A DNA stretch of 35,034 nt from contig NZ_PNDS01000076.1 in assembly GCF_005886535.1 (NCBI RefSeq), positions 1 through 35,034 of the forward strand, read 5' to 3'. Positions 25,774 through 35,034 of this stretch are shown here, one piece after another. The position numbers and the translations under genes are program-made. The DNA is from Pseudoalteromonas sp. S2755 (GTDB lineage Bacteria; Pseudomonadota; Gammaproteobacteria; Enterobacterales; Alteromonadaceae). The notes under the pieces are model-generated. The model searched no databases. It worked only from the letters and a program-made list of their open reading frames with translations, and was not told the origin of the DNA. Each line of letters starts with the position of its first letter. Positions within the stretch are counted from its first letter, which is position 1.

Positions 25774-27639
25774 ATGGCATTATGGGGCGGCCGTTTTTCA
25801 TCAGGTCCTGATGAGGCATTTAAGCAATTTAATGATTCTCTGCCATTTGATTATCAATTGGCAGAGCAAGATATTGTTGGCTCTATCGCTTGGGCGGGTG
25901 CGCTAAAGCAAGTAGATGTATTAACTGAAAGCGAACATCAGCAGATCATTTCAGCGCTGAAACAGCTTTTGGATGAAGTGATTGCTGATCCGCGTAGTGT
26001 AGCAACCGCGGGACATGAGGATATTCATTCTTATGTTGAAGCTAAACTTATCGACAAAGTGGGTGACTTAGGTAAAAAGCTGCACACAGGTCGAAGCCGT
26101 AACGACCAAGTAGCCACTGATTTTAGACTGTGGAGTCGAAAAACGGCGCAGCAACTGCTTGTGGCACTGAGCTCACTAAAGCAAGCTCTAGTGACACTTG
26201 CAGAGCAGGAGCTTGGTACTATTTTACCAGGCTACACCCATTTACAGCGTGCTCAGCCAGTACTCTTTAGTCATTGGTGTATGGCTTACGTTGAGATGAT
26301 TGAGCGCGATGAGTCGCGCTTAAATGATGCGCTTGAAAGGTTAAATGTGTGTCCACTTGGCTCAGGTGCGCTAGCGGGGACTGCTTATCCTATCGACCGT
26401 GAAGTGTTGGCCGTTAACCTTGGCTTTAGAGAGGCCTCTCGTAATAGTTTAGATGCGGTCTCTGATCGTGACTTTGTGGTTGAGCTACTCAGTTGTGCGT
26501 CTATTTCTATGATGCATTTATCTCGTTTTGCTGAAGATTTGATCTTTTATAATTCTGGTGAATCTGGATTTATTGATTTGGCCGACAGCGTGACGTCCGG
26601 CTCATCCTTGATGCCACAGAAAAAGAACCCTGACGCCTTAGAGTTGATCCGTGGCAAAACAGGCCGAGTTTTTGGGGCCTTTAGCGGCATGATGATGACG
26701 CTTAAAGCTTTGCCTTTGGCCTACAACAAAGACATGCAGGAAGACAAAGAAGGCCTATTTGATGCCATGCCAACTTGGCTTGCGTGTATTCATATGGCTG
26801 AAGCATGCGTTAAAGGCATTAAGGTTAATGATGATAAAACGTTAGCGGCTGCAAAAGGTGGTCACGCTAATGCGACAGAGCTTGCTGATTATCTTGTGGC
26901 TAAGGGAATACCGTTTAGGGAAGGCCATCACATTGTCGGTGAATTAGTGCAGTTAGCAATTAGTAAGGGGCAAAACCTCGAGGATCTGAGCTTAGAAGAA
27001 TTCCAGCAAGTCAGCGCAATAATTACAGAGGATGTCTACCCGGTACTAGAAATTGACGCTTGTATTGCCGCTCGTAAAGCATTAGGCGGCACCTCATTGC
27101 CACAAGTGACCAATGCCATTAAAACGGCAAAAAAAAAGCAAAAAATCCTAGTACGTGATGCCAATTTAGATGATGTTGAAGCCATTGCCGGACTGATCCA
27201 ATATTGGGCTAAAGTAGGAGAGAACCTACCGCGAGCGAAAAGTGATATGATCCACAGTATCAATGAGTTTGCGGTGACAGAGGTCGATGGCAGGGTGACA
27301 GGATGTGCATCTTTGTATATTTACGACACTGGGCTTGCTGAAATCCGCTCTTTGGGTGTAAATCCCGAAAGCGAAATAAAGGGACAAGGGCAACTTTTAG
27401 TCGAGCATTTACTGGTGAAAGCCAAAAAATTGGCACTCAATCGTATTATTGTGCTAACTAGAGTGCCTGGCTTCTTTATGAAACAAGGTTTTAACAACTG
27501 TACCAAAGATAGCTTGCCTGAAAAAGTGATGAAAGACTGTGAGTTGTGCTTGCGTAAAGATAATTGTGATGAAATTGCGATGGATTTCATTATAAAACAA
27601 ACATCTAGCTTAAGTATTCCATGTAAATTTGTGGCTTAA
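25774..27639 (+). CDS. argH(A): Argininosuccinate lyase fused to GNAT acetyltransferase (ArgH-A)
   Basis: 621 residues. Residues 1 to about 455 are a full argininosuccinate lyase, with [15 protein letters not shown] loop (residue about 275), [12 protein letters not shown] and TGTLHGRSRN-type substrate contacts. From about 456 a GNAT domain follows ([18 protein letters not shown] ... [19 protein letters not shown]), ending in [20 protein letters not shown], the short C terminus of ArgA-type N-acetylglutamate synthase. The fusion is established in Alteromonas/Vibrio-type gammaproteobacteria and lets one gene encode the last and first steps. In the acetyl-CoA loop the usual [QR]xxGxG reads ExxGxG. 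AGGAGAG precedes the ATG. Confidence 0.95.
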   Translation: MALWGGRFSSGPDEAFKQFNDSLPFDYQLAEQDIVGSIAWAGALKQVDVLTESEHQQIISALKQLLDEVIADPRSVATAGHEDIHSYVEAKLIDKVGDLGKKLHTGRSRNDQVATDFRLWSRKTAQQLLVALSSLKQALVTLAEQELGTILPGYTHLQRAQPVLFSHWCMAYVEMIERDESRLNDALERLNVCPLGSGALAGTAYPIDREVLAVNLGFREASRNSLDAVSDRDFVVELLSCASISMMHLSRFAEDLIFYNSGESGFIDLADSVTSGSSLMPQKKNPDALELIRGKTGRVFGAFSGMMMTLKALPLAYNKDMQEDKEGLFDAMPTWLACIHMAEACVKGIKVNDDKTLAAAKGGHANATELADYLVAKGIPFREGHHIVGELVQLAISKGQNLEDLSLEEFQQVSAIITEDVYPVLEIDACIAARKALGGTSLPQVTNAIKTAKKKQKILVRDANLDDVEAIAGLIQYWAKVGENLPRAKSDMIHSINEFAVTEVDGRVTGCASLYIYDTGLAEIRSLGVNPESEIKGQGQLLVEHLLVKAKKLALNRIIVLTRVPGFFMKQGFNNCTKDSLPEKVMKDCELCLRKDNCDEIAMDFIIKQTSSLSIPCKFVA

Positions 27640-27661
27640 CACTAAGCTTTTACAGAATTAG

Positions 27662-27687
27662 AAAGAGCGCTAGCAAGCGCTCTTTTT
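27662..27687 (+). terminator. Intrinsic terminator after argH(A)
   Basis: Stem AAAGAGCGCT/AGCGCTCTTT with loop AGCA followed by a T run. Confidence 0.9.
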
Positions 27688-27816
27688 GTATGTAAATTAA
27701 CCGGTTAAAATTAATTTAATAAATATTGGCATGTCTCGTGCTTGGTAAATCCCGATAATTTTTAGGTGACTCACTTTTAGAGTTAAGATTAATTTGTAAA
27801 TATTGAGGGAAATTCA

Positions 27817-27975
27817 ATGCTAAAGATGATTCTAGCGAGAAAAAATCAAGCTAAAACAGCTGGTCAAACAAAGTCGCTTTCTGATAAGGTAATTCAATCT
27901 GGAAGTAAACTTGAGATGGTATCTGGCGCACGTGGAAGTGTAATTACTCCGCCTGGGTCTAAAGATCCGCACTAA
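27817..27975 (+). CDS. Short peptide C, double-glycine-like leader
   Basis: 52 residues beginning MLKMILARKNQAKTAGQ. GAGGG lies 8 bases before the ATG. The leader end KLEMVSGA has hydrophobic residues at -7 and -4 and GA at the cut site, a known variant of GG. The remaining 14 residues, RGSVITPPGSKDPH, resemble the shared GGTVxDP motif of peptides A and B at 5057-5460. No cysteine, no membrane segment. The next gene starts 7 bases later and encodes a membrane protein, the same pairing as at the first locus. A perfect palindrome TTAACCGGTTAA lies at 27697-27708, about 110 bases upstream. Function unknown. Confidence 0.6.
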   Translation: MLKMILARKNQAKTAGQTKSLSDKVIQSGSKLEMVSGARGSVITPPGSKDPH

Positions 27976-27981
27976 TGATTA

Positions 27982-28491
27982 ATGTTAATTTATGACTTTT
28001 TTGGTATGAGTATAGGAGCCCTTGTAATATGGGGCTTCTTGATGGCCACACTGCTGCATCTATTTTTTTATATACTAAAAGTCCAGAAAAATTTACAGCT
28101 ACTCCTTGCTTCTACTCTGTTATTTATCTCCTACTTTGTAAGCGATTTTATCATTGTTTCTGATAGCTATAACACAGCTATTCACGGCATATTTGCTTTA
28201 TTTGATCTCTTTACTTTATTAGCTATTTTTCTTGCCACTTATACTTTTTTTAAAGATGAAAAGCTGGAAGTGGGCGTTTTATATACTATGATAGGTTTGG
28301 CTATTAATACTGTTATGTTCTTCTTTATGTATATTGATACATATATTTATGAAAATGTAACGCGCTGGCTGTTATGGTATTTGTACTCATATTTAGTGAT
28401 TTCTATAGACTTTATTATGGTTGCTTCTCTATTAGTCAATAAAGATTGGTTGTTTTTGAGTTTCTTATTAAAAAAAATAAAAAATAACTAG
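27982..28491 (+). CDS. Five-helix membrane protein next to peptide C
   Basis: 169 residues; family unrecognised. Helices at about 12-32, 38-59, 66-89, 96-118 and 129-152. Helix 3 holds Asp in ALFDLFTLLAIF; the last helix begins WLLWYLYSYLVISID. Both marks recur in the neighbour at 28502 and in the protein at 4349-5032. Start is the ATG at 27982, with no good ribosome binding site, suggesting coupling to peptide C (6-base gap); an alternative ATG lies at 28006. AT-rich relative to the arginine genes. Immunity or receptor role is inference only. Confidence 0.7.
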   Translation: MLIYDFFGMSIGALVIWGFLMATLLHLFFYILKVQKNLQLLLASTLLFISYFVSDFIIVSDSYNTAIHGIFALFDLFTLLAIFLATYTFFKDEKLEVGVLYTMIGLAINTVMFFFMYIDTYIYENVTRWLLWYLYSYLVISIDFIMVASLLVNKDWLFLSFLLKKIKNN

Positions 28492-28501
28492 GTTATCAAG
28501 C

Positions 28502-29041
28502 TTGGCCGATTTTTACTATTTATTTCACTTGGCTATGACTGGACTCCACTCTTGGGCTTTGTTACTTGCTGCTTTATTCAATTTAGCTCGTTCTACAAAA
28601 AATTCACTTTACAAAGAGTTATGTAAAGTCTCATTTTTCATTTCAGCTTCATATCTACTCACCATTCCTACAATGATGTATTGCGAGGGTAGTGGCTGGT
28701 TAGATCCGAAAGCAGAAATATACCGGATTATTTTGTTTGTTATTTTTTTAGCGCTTGATTTTATTTCAATTTTAATTTTTAAATTTTATTTTAATGAATT
28801 ATTATCAAAACAAGCGGTTGTAGCTAGGTTCTATGTGCTTAGCTTTTTAATTGTTAACTCGTTACTTTTCCTGCTGGTGATAAATGAAGAAATAATAACT
28901 AATTACCAACAAGATTCTTTTTATCGTGATTGGGTTTACTGGTTATATTCTGTCGGAATGTCTATAACCGATTGGTTTTTAATTGTCATTTGGCTTATTC
29001 CTCGCGAATTCAACTCCGAAGTGCACCACTCGCTAAATTAA
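28502..29041 (+). pseudogene. Second five-helix membrane protein, 3' end replaced by IS30 element
   Basis: Reads 179 residues from a TTG at 28502 (or ATG 28535). Helices at about 11-29, 40-60, 73-95, 107-126 and 144-166; transmembrane Asp in LALDFISILIF and last helix WVYWLYSVGMSITDW, as in its neighbour. The final residues after WLIPR come from the inverted repeat of the IS. Joining 29005 to 30090 restores an in-frame ending GLRTFLDYTP and stop at 30122, so the original protein was probably about 178 residues. Five helices remain, so the truncated form may still function. Ten bases after the previous gene. Confidence 0.65.
29006..29031. repeat. IS30 inverted repeat, left
   Basis: GAATTCA then six variable bases then AAGTGCACCACTC; pairs with 30064-30089. 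Confidence 0.85.
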
Positions 29042-29988
29042 GCTGCTTTACGTAATTCATTGAATACAACAGCAGGCTGTTTATATCCTAAACACTTTCT
29101 CGGTCTGGCATTTAATGCCCGCTCAATATCAGCAATCTGCTTGTCCGTTACAGTCCGTAAATCTGTACCTTTCTTGATGTACTGGCGCAGCAGCCCGTTG
29201 AAATTTTCATTCAGCCCACGCTCCCATGATGAGTATGGATTAGCGAAGTAAATATCTGTTTTCAACTTCTCTGCAACCCGCTCGTGATCACAGAATTCAC
29301 TTCCATTGTCCGCAGTGATGGTCCGGACTTGGCCGCGATACCGCCACAGCATTCCTATCATTGCTCGGCTAACATCAATAGCACTCTTTGCTGGCACTTT
29401 ACGGAGCAGATATAGCTTACTTTTACGTTCAACTAGGCTGACAATCGCGCCTGTCCCTTGCTTGCCTAAAACTGTATCAACTTCCCAGTCACCAAATCGC
29501 TTTTTCGTATCGACGATGGCTGGCCGATGTTCAATGCCTACGCGATTCGGAATTATGACTCGCTTGGCTCGACTGCCTTTTCGATATTTGCGGTGACCAT
29601 GGCGCAACTGCTTAAACAGCTTGCCACCACGTAATTTATCACGCTGCACAAAACCGTAAATCCACTCATGGCTAACAGAGTAACCAATCATTTTACCCAC
29701 GCCTGCGATCTGTTCAGGACTCCATTTTTGACTCAACCCGAACTCTACGAATGTGACAGTCAGCCCTGAAATATTATACTTCGCTGCCTGACATCGGCGC
29801 TTCATCGTCTTAGCGTGGGCGATCTCTGGTAGATAATGATTATCCCGAATTCTATTGCGCCGAACTTCGCGGCTTATCGTGCTGTGGCTAACACTCAGTC
29901 GCTTTCCAATTTCCCGGTAACTAAAACCCTCGCGTAAGTAGGCCTCTATCTGGTATCTTTGTCCTTCGATCAACTGCTTGTAACTCAT
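29038..29988 (-). CDS. IS30-family transposase
   Basis: 316 residues. N-terminal helix-turn-helix (LREGFSYREIGKRLSVSHST, then ISREVRRN), then an intact DDE core: Asp in GDWEVDTVLG, Asp in TADNGSEF, Glu in RGLNENFNGLLRQY. This is the arrangement of IS30-family enzymes. ATG at 29988 chosen because the N terminus MSYKQLIEGQRYQIEAYL matches the family; an upstream GTG-type reading adds 14 residues. No frameshift or stop, so the element may be active. Confidence 0.95.
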   Translation of the reverse strand: MSYKQLIEGQRYQIEAYLREGFSYREIGKRLSVSHSTISREVRRNRIRDNHYLPEIAHAKTMKRRCQAAKYNISGLTVTFVEFGLSQKWSPEQIAGVGKMIGYSVSHEWIYGFVQRDKLRGGKLFKQLRHGHRKYRKGSRAKRVIIPNRVGIEHRPAIVDTKKRFGDWEVDTVLGKQGTGAIVSLVERKSKLYLLRKVPAKSAIDVSRAMIGMLWRYRGQVRTITADNGSEFCDHERVAEKLKTDIYFANPYSSWERGLNENFNGLLRQYIKKGTDLRTVTDKQIADIERALNARPRKCLGYKQPAVVFNELRKAA

Positions 29989-30063
29989 GGTAACTACTCT
30001 TGTTTTTTGGCGATTACAGAGTACCACCAACAGGCAGTTGATCTCTCCTCACCGATTAACCAT

Positions 30064-30089
30064 GAGTGGTGCACTTATTATCTGAATTC
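30064..30089. repeat. IS30 inverted repeat, right
   Basis: GAGTGGTGCACTT ... TGAATTC, the complement of the left repeat. Confidence 0.85.
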
Positions 30090-30119
30090 GGGCTAAGGAC
30101 TTTCTTGGATTATACGCCA

Positions 30120-30145
30120 TAATAAAAGAGCGGCGATGGCCGCTC
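30120..30145 (-). terminator. Terminator after wzi-like gene
   Basis: Stem GAGCGGC/GCCGCTC with a 4-base loop; on the minus strand followed by TTTTATTA. May also stop the interrupted membrane gene on the plus strand. Confidence 0.75.
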
Positions 30146-30146
30146 G

Positions 30147-32068
<1,922 letters not shown>

Positions 32069-32169
32069 CTAGAGTTAAAATTAGTGCTATTTTTTCACAT
32101 TGAGCGCGAAATAACCTAGCAACCCTAGCAATAGCGCGACCACGTTATCAACAAAGATAGAGAATCGTA

Positions 32170-32826
32170 ATGAATACCAAGGAAAAAATAATACGTACCA
32201 GCATCGCGTTATTTAATTTGCATGGAGAGCGCGCGATTACGACAAACCATATAGCGTCCAGTTTGGGGATTAGTCCTGGCAATTTGTACTATCATTTTAA
32301 AAATAAAGAAGACATCATTCGGCAAATATTCGCCCTTTACAGCGAGCATTTAAATACGCACTTTAAGCCACTGGAGCAGCACAACGAACCGCTTGAGCAG
32401 CTCACTCAATATTTAGACTCCTTGTTCGACCTGATGTGGCGTTATCACTTTTTCTACGACAATCTGACAGACATCTTGGCTCGTGATGATGAGTTGAAGA
32501 AAAACTACATCGCTTTTCAGTCACGCTTACTCGAGCAAGTAAAGGCAGTAGTAATTGGCCTAAGAGATACAGGCGTGATCACCATTGATGATGACGATGC
32601 AAAAGAGCTCGCGCATATGTTGAAAATGACCGTTAGTTTCTGGACTCCCTATGTTAAAGCCAGAAGAATGACAGGCGTCCTTGAGCAACAGGATATATAC
32701 AATGGCATTGTCAAAGTATTGATGATTTTTAAACCTTACGCGACGTCCATGAGCGCACCGAAAGTGGCACAACTTCAGCAGCATTATCAAGCACTAGCAG
32801 AGGCGAGCTTACCGAGTATTGCTTAG
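32170..32826 (+). CDS. TetR/AcrR-family regulator
   Basis: 218 residues. N-terminal helix-turn-helix TTNHIASSLGISPGNLYYHF typical of TetR proteins (residues about 24-43), followed by a helical ligand-binding domain of unclear ligand. It starts after a 185-base divergent region with coaD and could regulate either side. No clear operator was identified. Monocistronic. Confidence 0.9.
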   Translation: MNTKEKIIRTSIALFNLHGERAITTNHIASSLGISPGNLYYHFKNKEDIIRQIFALYSEHLNTHFKPLEQHNEPLEQLTQYLDSLFDLMWRYHFFYDNLTDILARDDELKKNYIAFQSRLLEQVKAVVIGLRDTGVITIDDDDAKELAHMLKMTVSFWTPYVKARRMTGVLEQQDIYNGIVKVLMIFKPYATSMSAPKVAQLQQHYQALAEASLPSIA

Positions 32827-33044
32827 CCTTAAATAATTAAGCGAACCTTTTGCTTTGATGAACACGGGCAAAAGGCTTCGTAGAGCACAAAGGGAAAAGG
32901 TTTGTTTATTTCCTAATCGGCTCTGAGTTTGATATACTCGCGCGCCCGAACTGTCCTCGGTCAGTGTGCGCCACGATAAAGTCCGCTTAGGTCAAATCAG
33001 TGCGTCATCGCAACCGATAATCGATCTGTAGTAGAGTGACTTTT

Positions 33045-34502
33045 ATGCTTAAATTTATCGTCAAATTACATCCCGAAATTGCTATTAAGAGCAAATCCGT
33101 CCGTAAGCGTTTTACCAAAGTATTAGAGAAAAACATTAAAATGCTGTTGGTTCGCGTTGACGAAAACGTAAAAGTTAAAAATAACTGGGACAATATCTCA
33201 GTGACGAGCGAGCTAAGTGATGAGAAAACCCGTCTTGGCCTCATCGACCACCTTAAACGCACGCCAGGTATTGTGCAGTTTATTGAGGTACAAGAAACAC
33301 AGTTCGATACGCTTGATGATATCTACCAACAAACGATTGCTTTGGTTGAGCCATTGATCAAGGGCAAAACGTTTTGCGTGCGTGTAAAGCGCCAAGGTAA
33401 GCATGAGTTTACTTCAAGCGACATAGAGCGTTATGTTGGTGGCGGTTTAAACCAAAATGTAGAAGGTGCCAGCGTAAGACTGAAAAAACCTGATGTGACG
33501 GTTAAAATTGAAGTCAAAGACAATAAAGCCTATATCGTTCGTCACCAGCACTTTGGTCTAGGTGGCTTTCCATTACCAACGCAAGAAGATGTGCTGTCTT
33601 TGGTCTCTGGCGGGTTCGACTCGGGTGTTGCAACTTATCAAATGATGAGAAAAGGCGCGCGTACGCACTTTTTGTTCTTTAATTTAGGTGGTGCAGCCCA
33701 CGAAATTGGCGTTAAGCAAGTGAGCTACTACTTGTGGAAACAATTTAGCTCTACTCACAAAGTTAAATTTATCACGATTGACTTTGAGCCAGTTGTTGCT
33801 GAAATTCTTGAGAATATCGAAAGCGGACAAATGGGCGTGGTACTAAAACGCATGATGATGCGTGCAGGTGCTGTGGTCGCCGAGCGTTTGGGGATCCCTG
33901 CACTGGTAACTGGTGAGAGTATTGGTCAAGTATCAAGCCAAACCTTGGCTAACCTTAACGTGATTGACCGTGTTACAGAGATGCTGATCTTACGACCGCT
34001 TATTCAACACGATAAAGAAGAAATCATTCGTATTGCCAGAGCGATTGGCACCAACGAAATGGCAGAAGCAATGCCTGAATATTGTGGTGTGATCTCTCAA
34101 AAACCAACGGTAAAAGCACAGCTTCACAAGATATTAGCTGAAGAGGAAAAGTTTGACTTTGATGTGTTGAATACAGTTGTGGCTAACGCGACGGTAAAAG
34201 ATATTCGTGACATTGAGGCTGAAGCAAAAGAAGAAGTGAAGGAAGCGGAATCGGTAAGTGAATTACCAGACAACGCGGTAGTATTAGATATTCGTTCTCC
34301 AGAAGAGGAAGATGCCAACCCTCTTGAACTAGATGGTGCACAAGTGATCCACTTACCTTTCTTTAGATTAGCCACAAAGTTTGGCGACTTACCACAGGAC
34401 AAAGAATACTACTTGTACTGTTCGAAAGGCGTAATGAGCCAGTTACAAGCGCTTATTCTACATGAAAATGGCTATGCTAACGTCAAGGTGTACCGTCCTT
34501 AA
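33045..34502 (+). CDS. thiI: tRNA 4-thiouridine and thiamine sulfurtransferase
   Basis: 485 residues. THUMP domain (about 60-165), PP-loop LVSGGFDSGVATY (residue about 185), and C-terminal rhodanese domain with YLYCSKGVMSQ, the active Cys equal to E. coli Cys456. ThiI makes s4U8 in tRNA and passes sulfur to the thiazole of thiamine. ATG 33045 gives MLKFIVKLHPEIAIKSK as in the family; a GTG three codons earlier is rejected. Confidence 0.95.
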   Translation: MLKFIVKLHPEIAIKSKSVRKRFTKVLEKNIKMLLVRVDENVKVKNNWDNISVTSELSDEKTRLGLIDHLKRTPGIVQFIEVQETQFDTLDDIYQQTIALVEPLIKGKTFCVRVKRQGKHEFTSSDIERYVGGGLNQNVEGASVRLKKPDVTVKIEVKDNKAYIVRHQHFGLGGFPLPTQEDVLSLVSGGFDSGVATYQMMRKGARTHFLFFNLGGAAHEIGVKQVSYYLWKQFSSTHKVKFITIDFEPVVAEILENIESGQMGVVLKRMMMRAGAVVAERLGIPALVTGESIGQVSSQTLANLNVIDRVTEMLILRPLIQHDKEEIIRIARAIGTNEMAEAMPEYCGVISQKPTVKAQLHKILAEEEKFDFDVLNTVVANATVKDIRDIEAEAKEEVKEAESVSELPDNAVVLDIRSPEEEDANPLELDGAQVIHLPFFRLATKFGDLPQDKEYYLYCSKGVMSQLQALILHENGYANVKVYRP

Positions 34503-34528
34503 AGAAAGCGTGTTAACAAGTTAACAAG

Positions 34529-34569
34529 CGTTGGGTGAGACTTTAGGGTTTACCCAACGTGCGCTTTTT
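34529..34569 (+). terminator. Intrinsic terminator after thiI
   Basis: Stem CGTTGGGT/ACCCAACG (34529-34536, 34552-34559) followed by TGCGCTTTTTG. Confidence 0.8.
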
Positions 34570-34570
34570 G

Positions 34571-34890
34571 TGGGGGAGGTAAGAGGTTGCTTGATTATCC
34601 CCCGTTTATTTACTAGGTATTTTGTAGCTGCCCTCCACAGTTAGTATCAAAGCGCATCCATGCGCTCCTCGTTCACTCTTTTGAAACGACGCGATTGAGC
34701 GAACCAAGAAAGCGTCGCCCCGACATCATACTGAATCCTAAAACAAAAAAACTGATAGGAAAGCAACCGGCATCCCGCCGACACATTGTATATCGGCTTA
34801 TGCTTCTTGGGTGTGATGAAAGGGGAATTATACCAGTTGTATTAAGTAAATGATCTATCTTGAAGCGGGGAAATAGCTTTAGTAGCACCG
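34571..34890. other. Intergenic region without a supported gene
   Basis: No gene is evident on either strand. It contains a perfect 7-bp hairpin AGCGCAT-CC-ATGCGCT at 34651-34666. The minus-strand frame of 71 residues at 34673-34888 has no ribosome binding site or family resemblance and is not called. Confidence 0.5.
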
Positions 34891-34990
34891 CTCTCGCGTC
34901 CTGCTACCGCTAAGGTACCTATATCCATATAGGCAAGGCAAAAATTTTGCTATTTAGTTGTTCTAAATGAGAAATTTTTAACGAAGCTAA
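34891..34990 (+). repeat. Structured intergenic repeat, copy 2
   Basis: Same block CTCGCGTCCTGCTACCG as copy 1 at 54, then hairpin CCTATA-TCCA-TATAGG (34918-34933) and a longer stem-loop (outer arms AAAAATTT 34940-34947 and AAATTTTT 34972-34979; inner ATTTAG/CTAAAT). Arms differ from copy 1 but pair, i.e. compensatory changes. The window ends near its far side. Confidence 0.75.
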
Positions 34991-35034
34991 TATGCTATTT
35001 CACCCTTCAAATTGATTAGAGAATTAATTCAATT

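Larger units (their letters stand above)
29006..30089 (-). mobile_element. IS30-family insertion sequence
   Basis: About 1.08 kb, bounded by inverted repeats GAATTCA...AAGTGCACCACTC (29006-29031) and its complement (30064-30089), with a single transposase gene on the minus strand. Six-base spacer sequences within the repeats differ. I could not see a clean direct repeat (flanks CGC and GGG), so exact ends are uncertain by a few bases. It interrupts the membrane protein gene at 28502. Confidence 0.9.

Noticed and set aside
29003..30092. Target-site duplication of the IS30 element
   Set aside because: Flanks CGC and GGG do not match, so a clean duplication cannot be claimed; ends are set from inverted repeats only.
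34673..34888. Minus-strand 71-residue ORF
   Set aside because: No ribosome site, no recognisable family, and it runs into the dispersed repeat region.

Overview
The window looks like chromosome from a marine gammaproteobacterium of the Alteromonadales, most likely Pseudoalteromonas. This is inferred from moderate-to-low GC content, the housekeeping set (rpoZ-spoT-ridA, a long-form purC, fbp, coaD, thiI), an arginine cluster ending in an argH-argA fusion, and dispersed structured repeats at both ends. No database search was possible; names rest on motifs and gene order.

Layout. 1-4009 (+): a structured repeat, rpoZ, spoT, ridA and a HemO/BphO-type heme oxygenase. 4081-5805 (-): an AT-rich accessory locus with an XRE regulator, two very short peptides with double-glycine leaders, a six-helix membrane protein, a hairpin that could act as attenuator or terminator, and a cysteine-rich double-glycine peptide whose frame is broken at an A7 run. 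6079-6312: an orphan small protein. 6412-8982 (-): a three-gene ABC exporter-like operon (ATPase, FtsX/MacB-type permease with a His-Glu repeat tract, DUF3299 protein) preceded by a Zur-like operator; a zinc-homeostasis role is likely. 9171-10271: purC. 10388-14587: a tight four-gene operon (cupredoxin-like protein, GGDEF/EAL protein, DUF3034-like protein, lipoprotein truncated hemoglobin). 14696-15346: a secreted protein of three internal repeats. 15579-16824: a cytidylyltransferase-fold protein and a 3-mercaptopyruvate sulfurtransferase. 16892-20438: fbp diverging from a large zinc metalloprotease, with an inverted-repeat operator candidate between them. 20495-27639: argE diverging from argCBFG-argH(A) with an ArgR box between, covering most of the linear arginine pathway. 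27817-30122 (+): a second accessory locus with another short peptide and two five-helix membrane proteins, the last interrupted by an intact IS30-family element. 30147-31984 (-): coaD and an overlapping Wzi-family gene. 32170-34502 (+): a TetR-type regulator and thiI. The last 530 bases hold a hairpin and a second copy of the structured repeat.

The most interesting feature is a peptide plus membrane-protein cassette that occurs twice. Three short peptides (mature parts about 14-29 residues, no cysteines) share a G-[GS]-[TV]-[VI]-x-[DP]-P-like motif after a double-glycine-type leader, and each set is followed by one or two small polytopic membrane proteins that share a transmembrane Asp and a W-x(2)-[WYV]-x-Y-S-like last helix. 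I know of no described system of this form. Secreted signals or small bacteriocins with immunity or receptor proteins would fit, but no exporter is encoded in the window.
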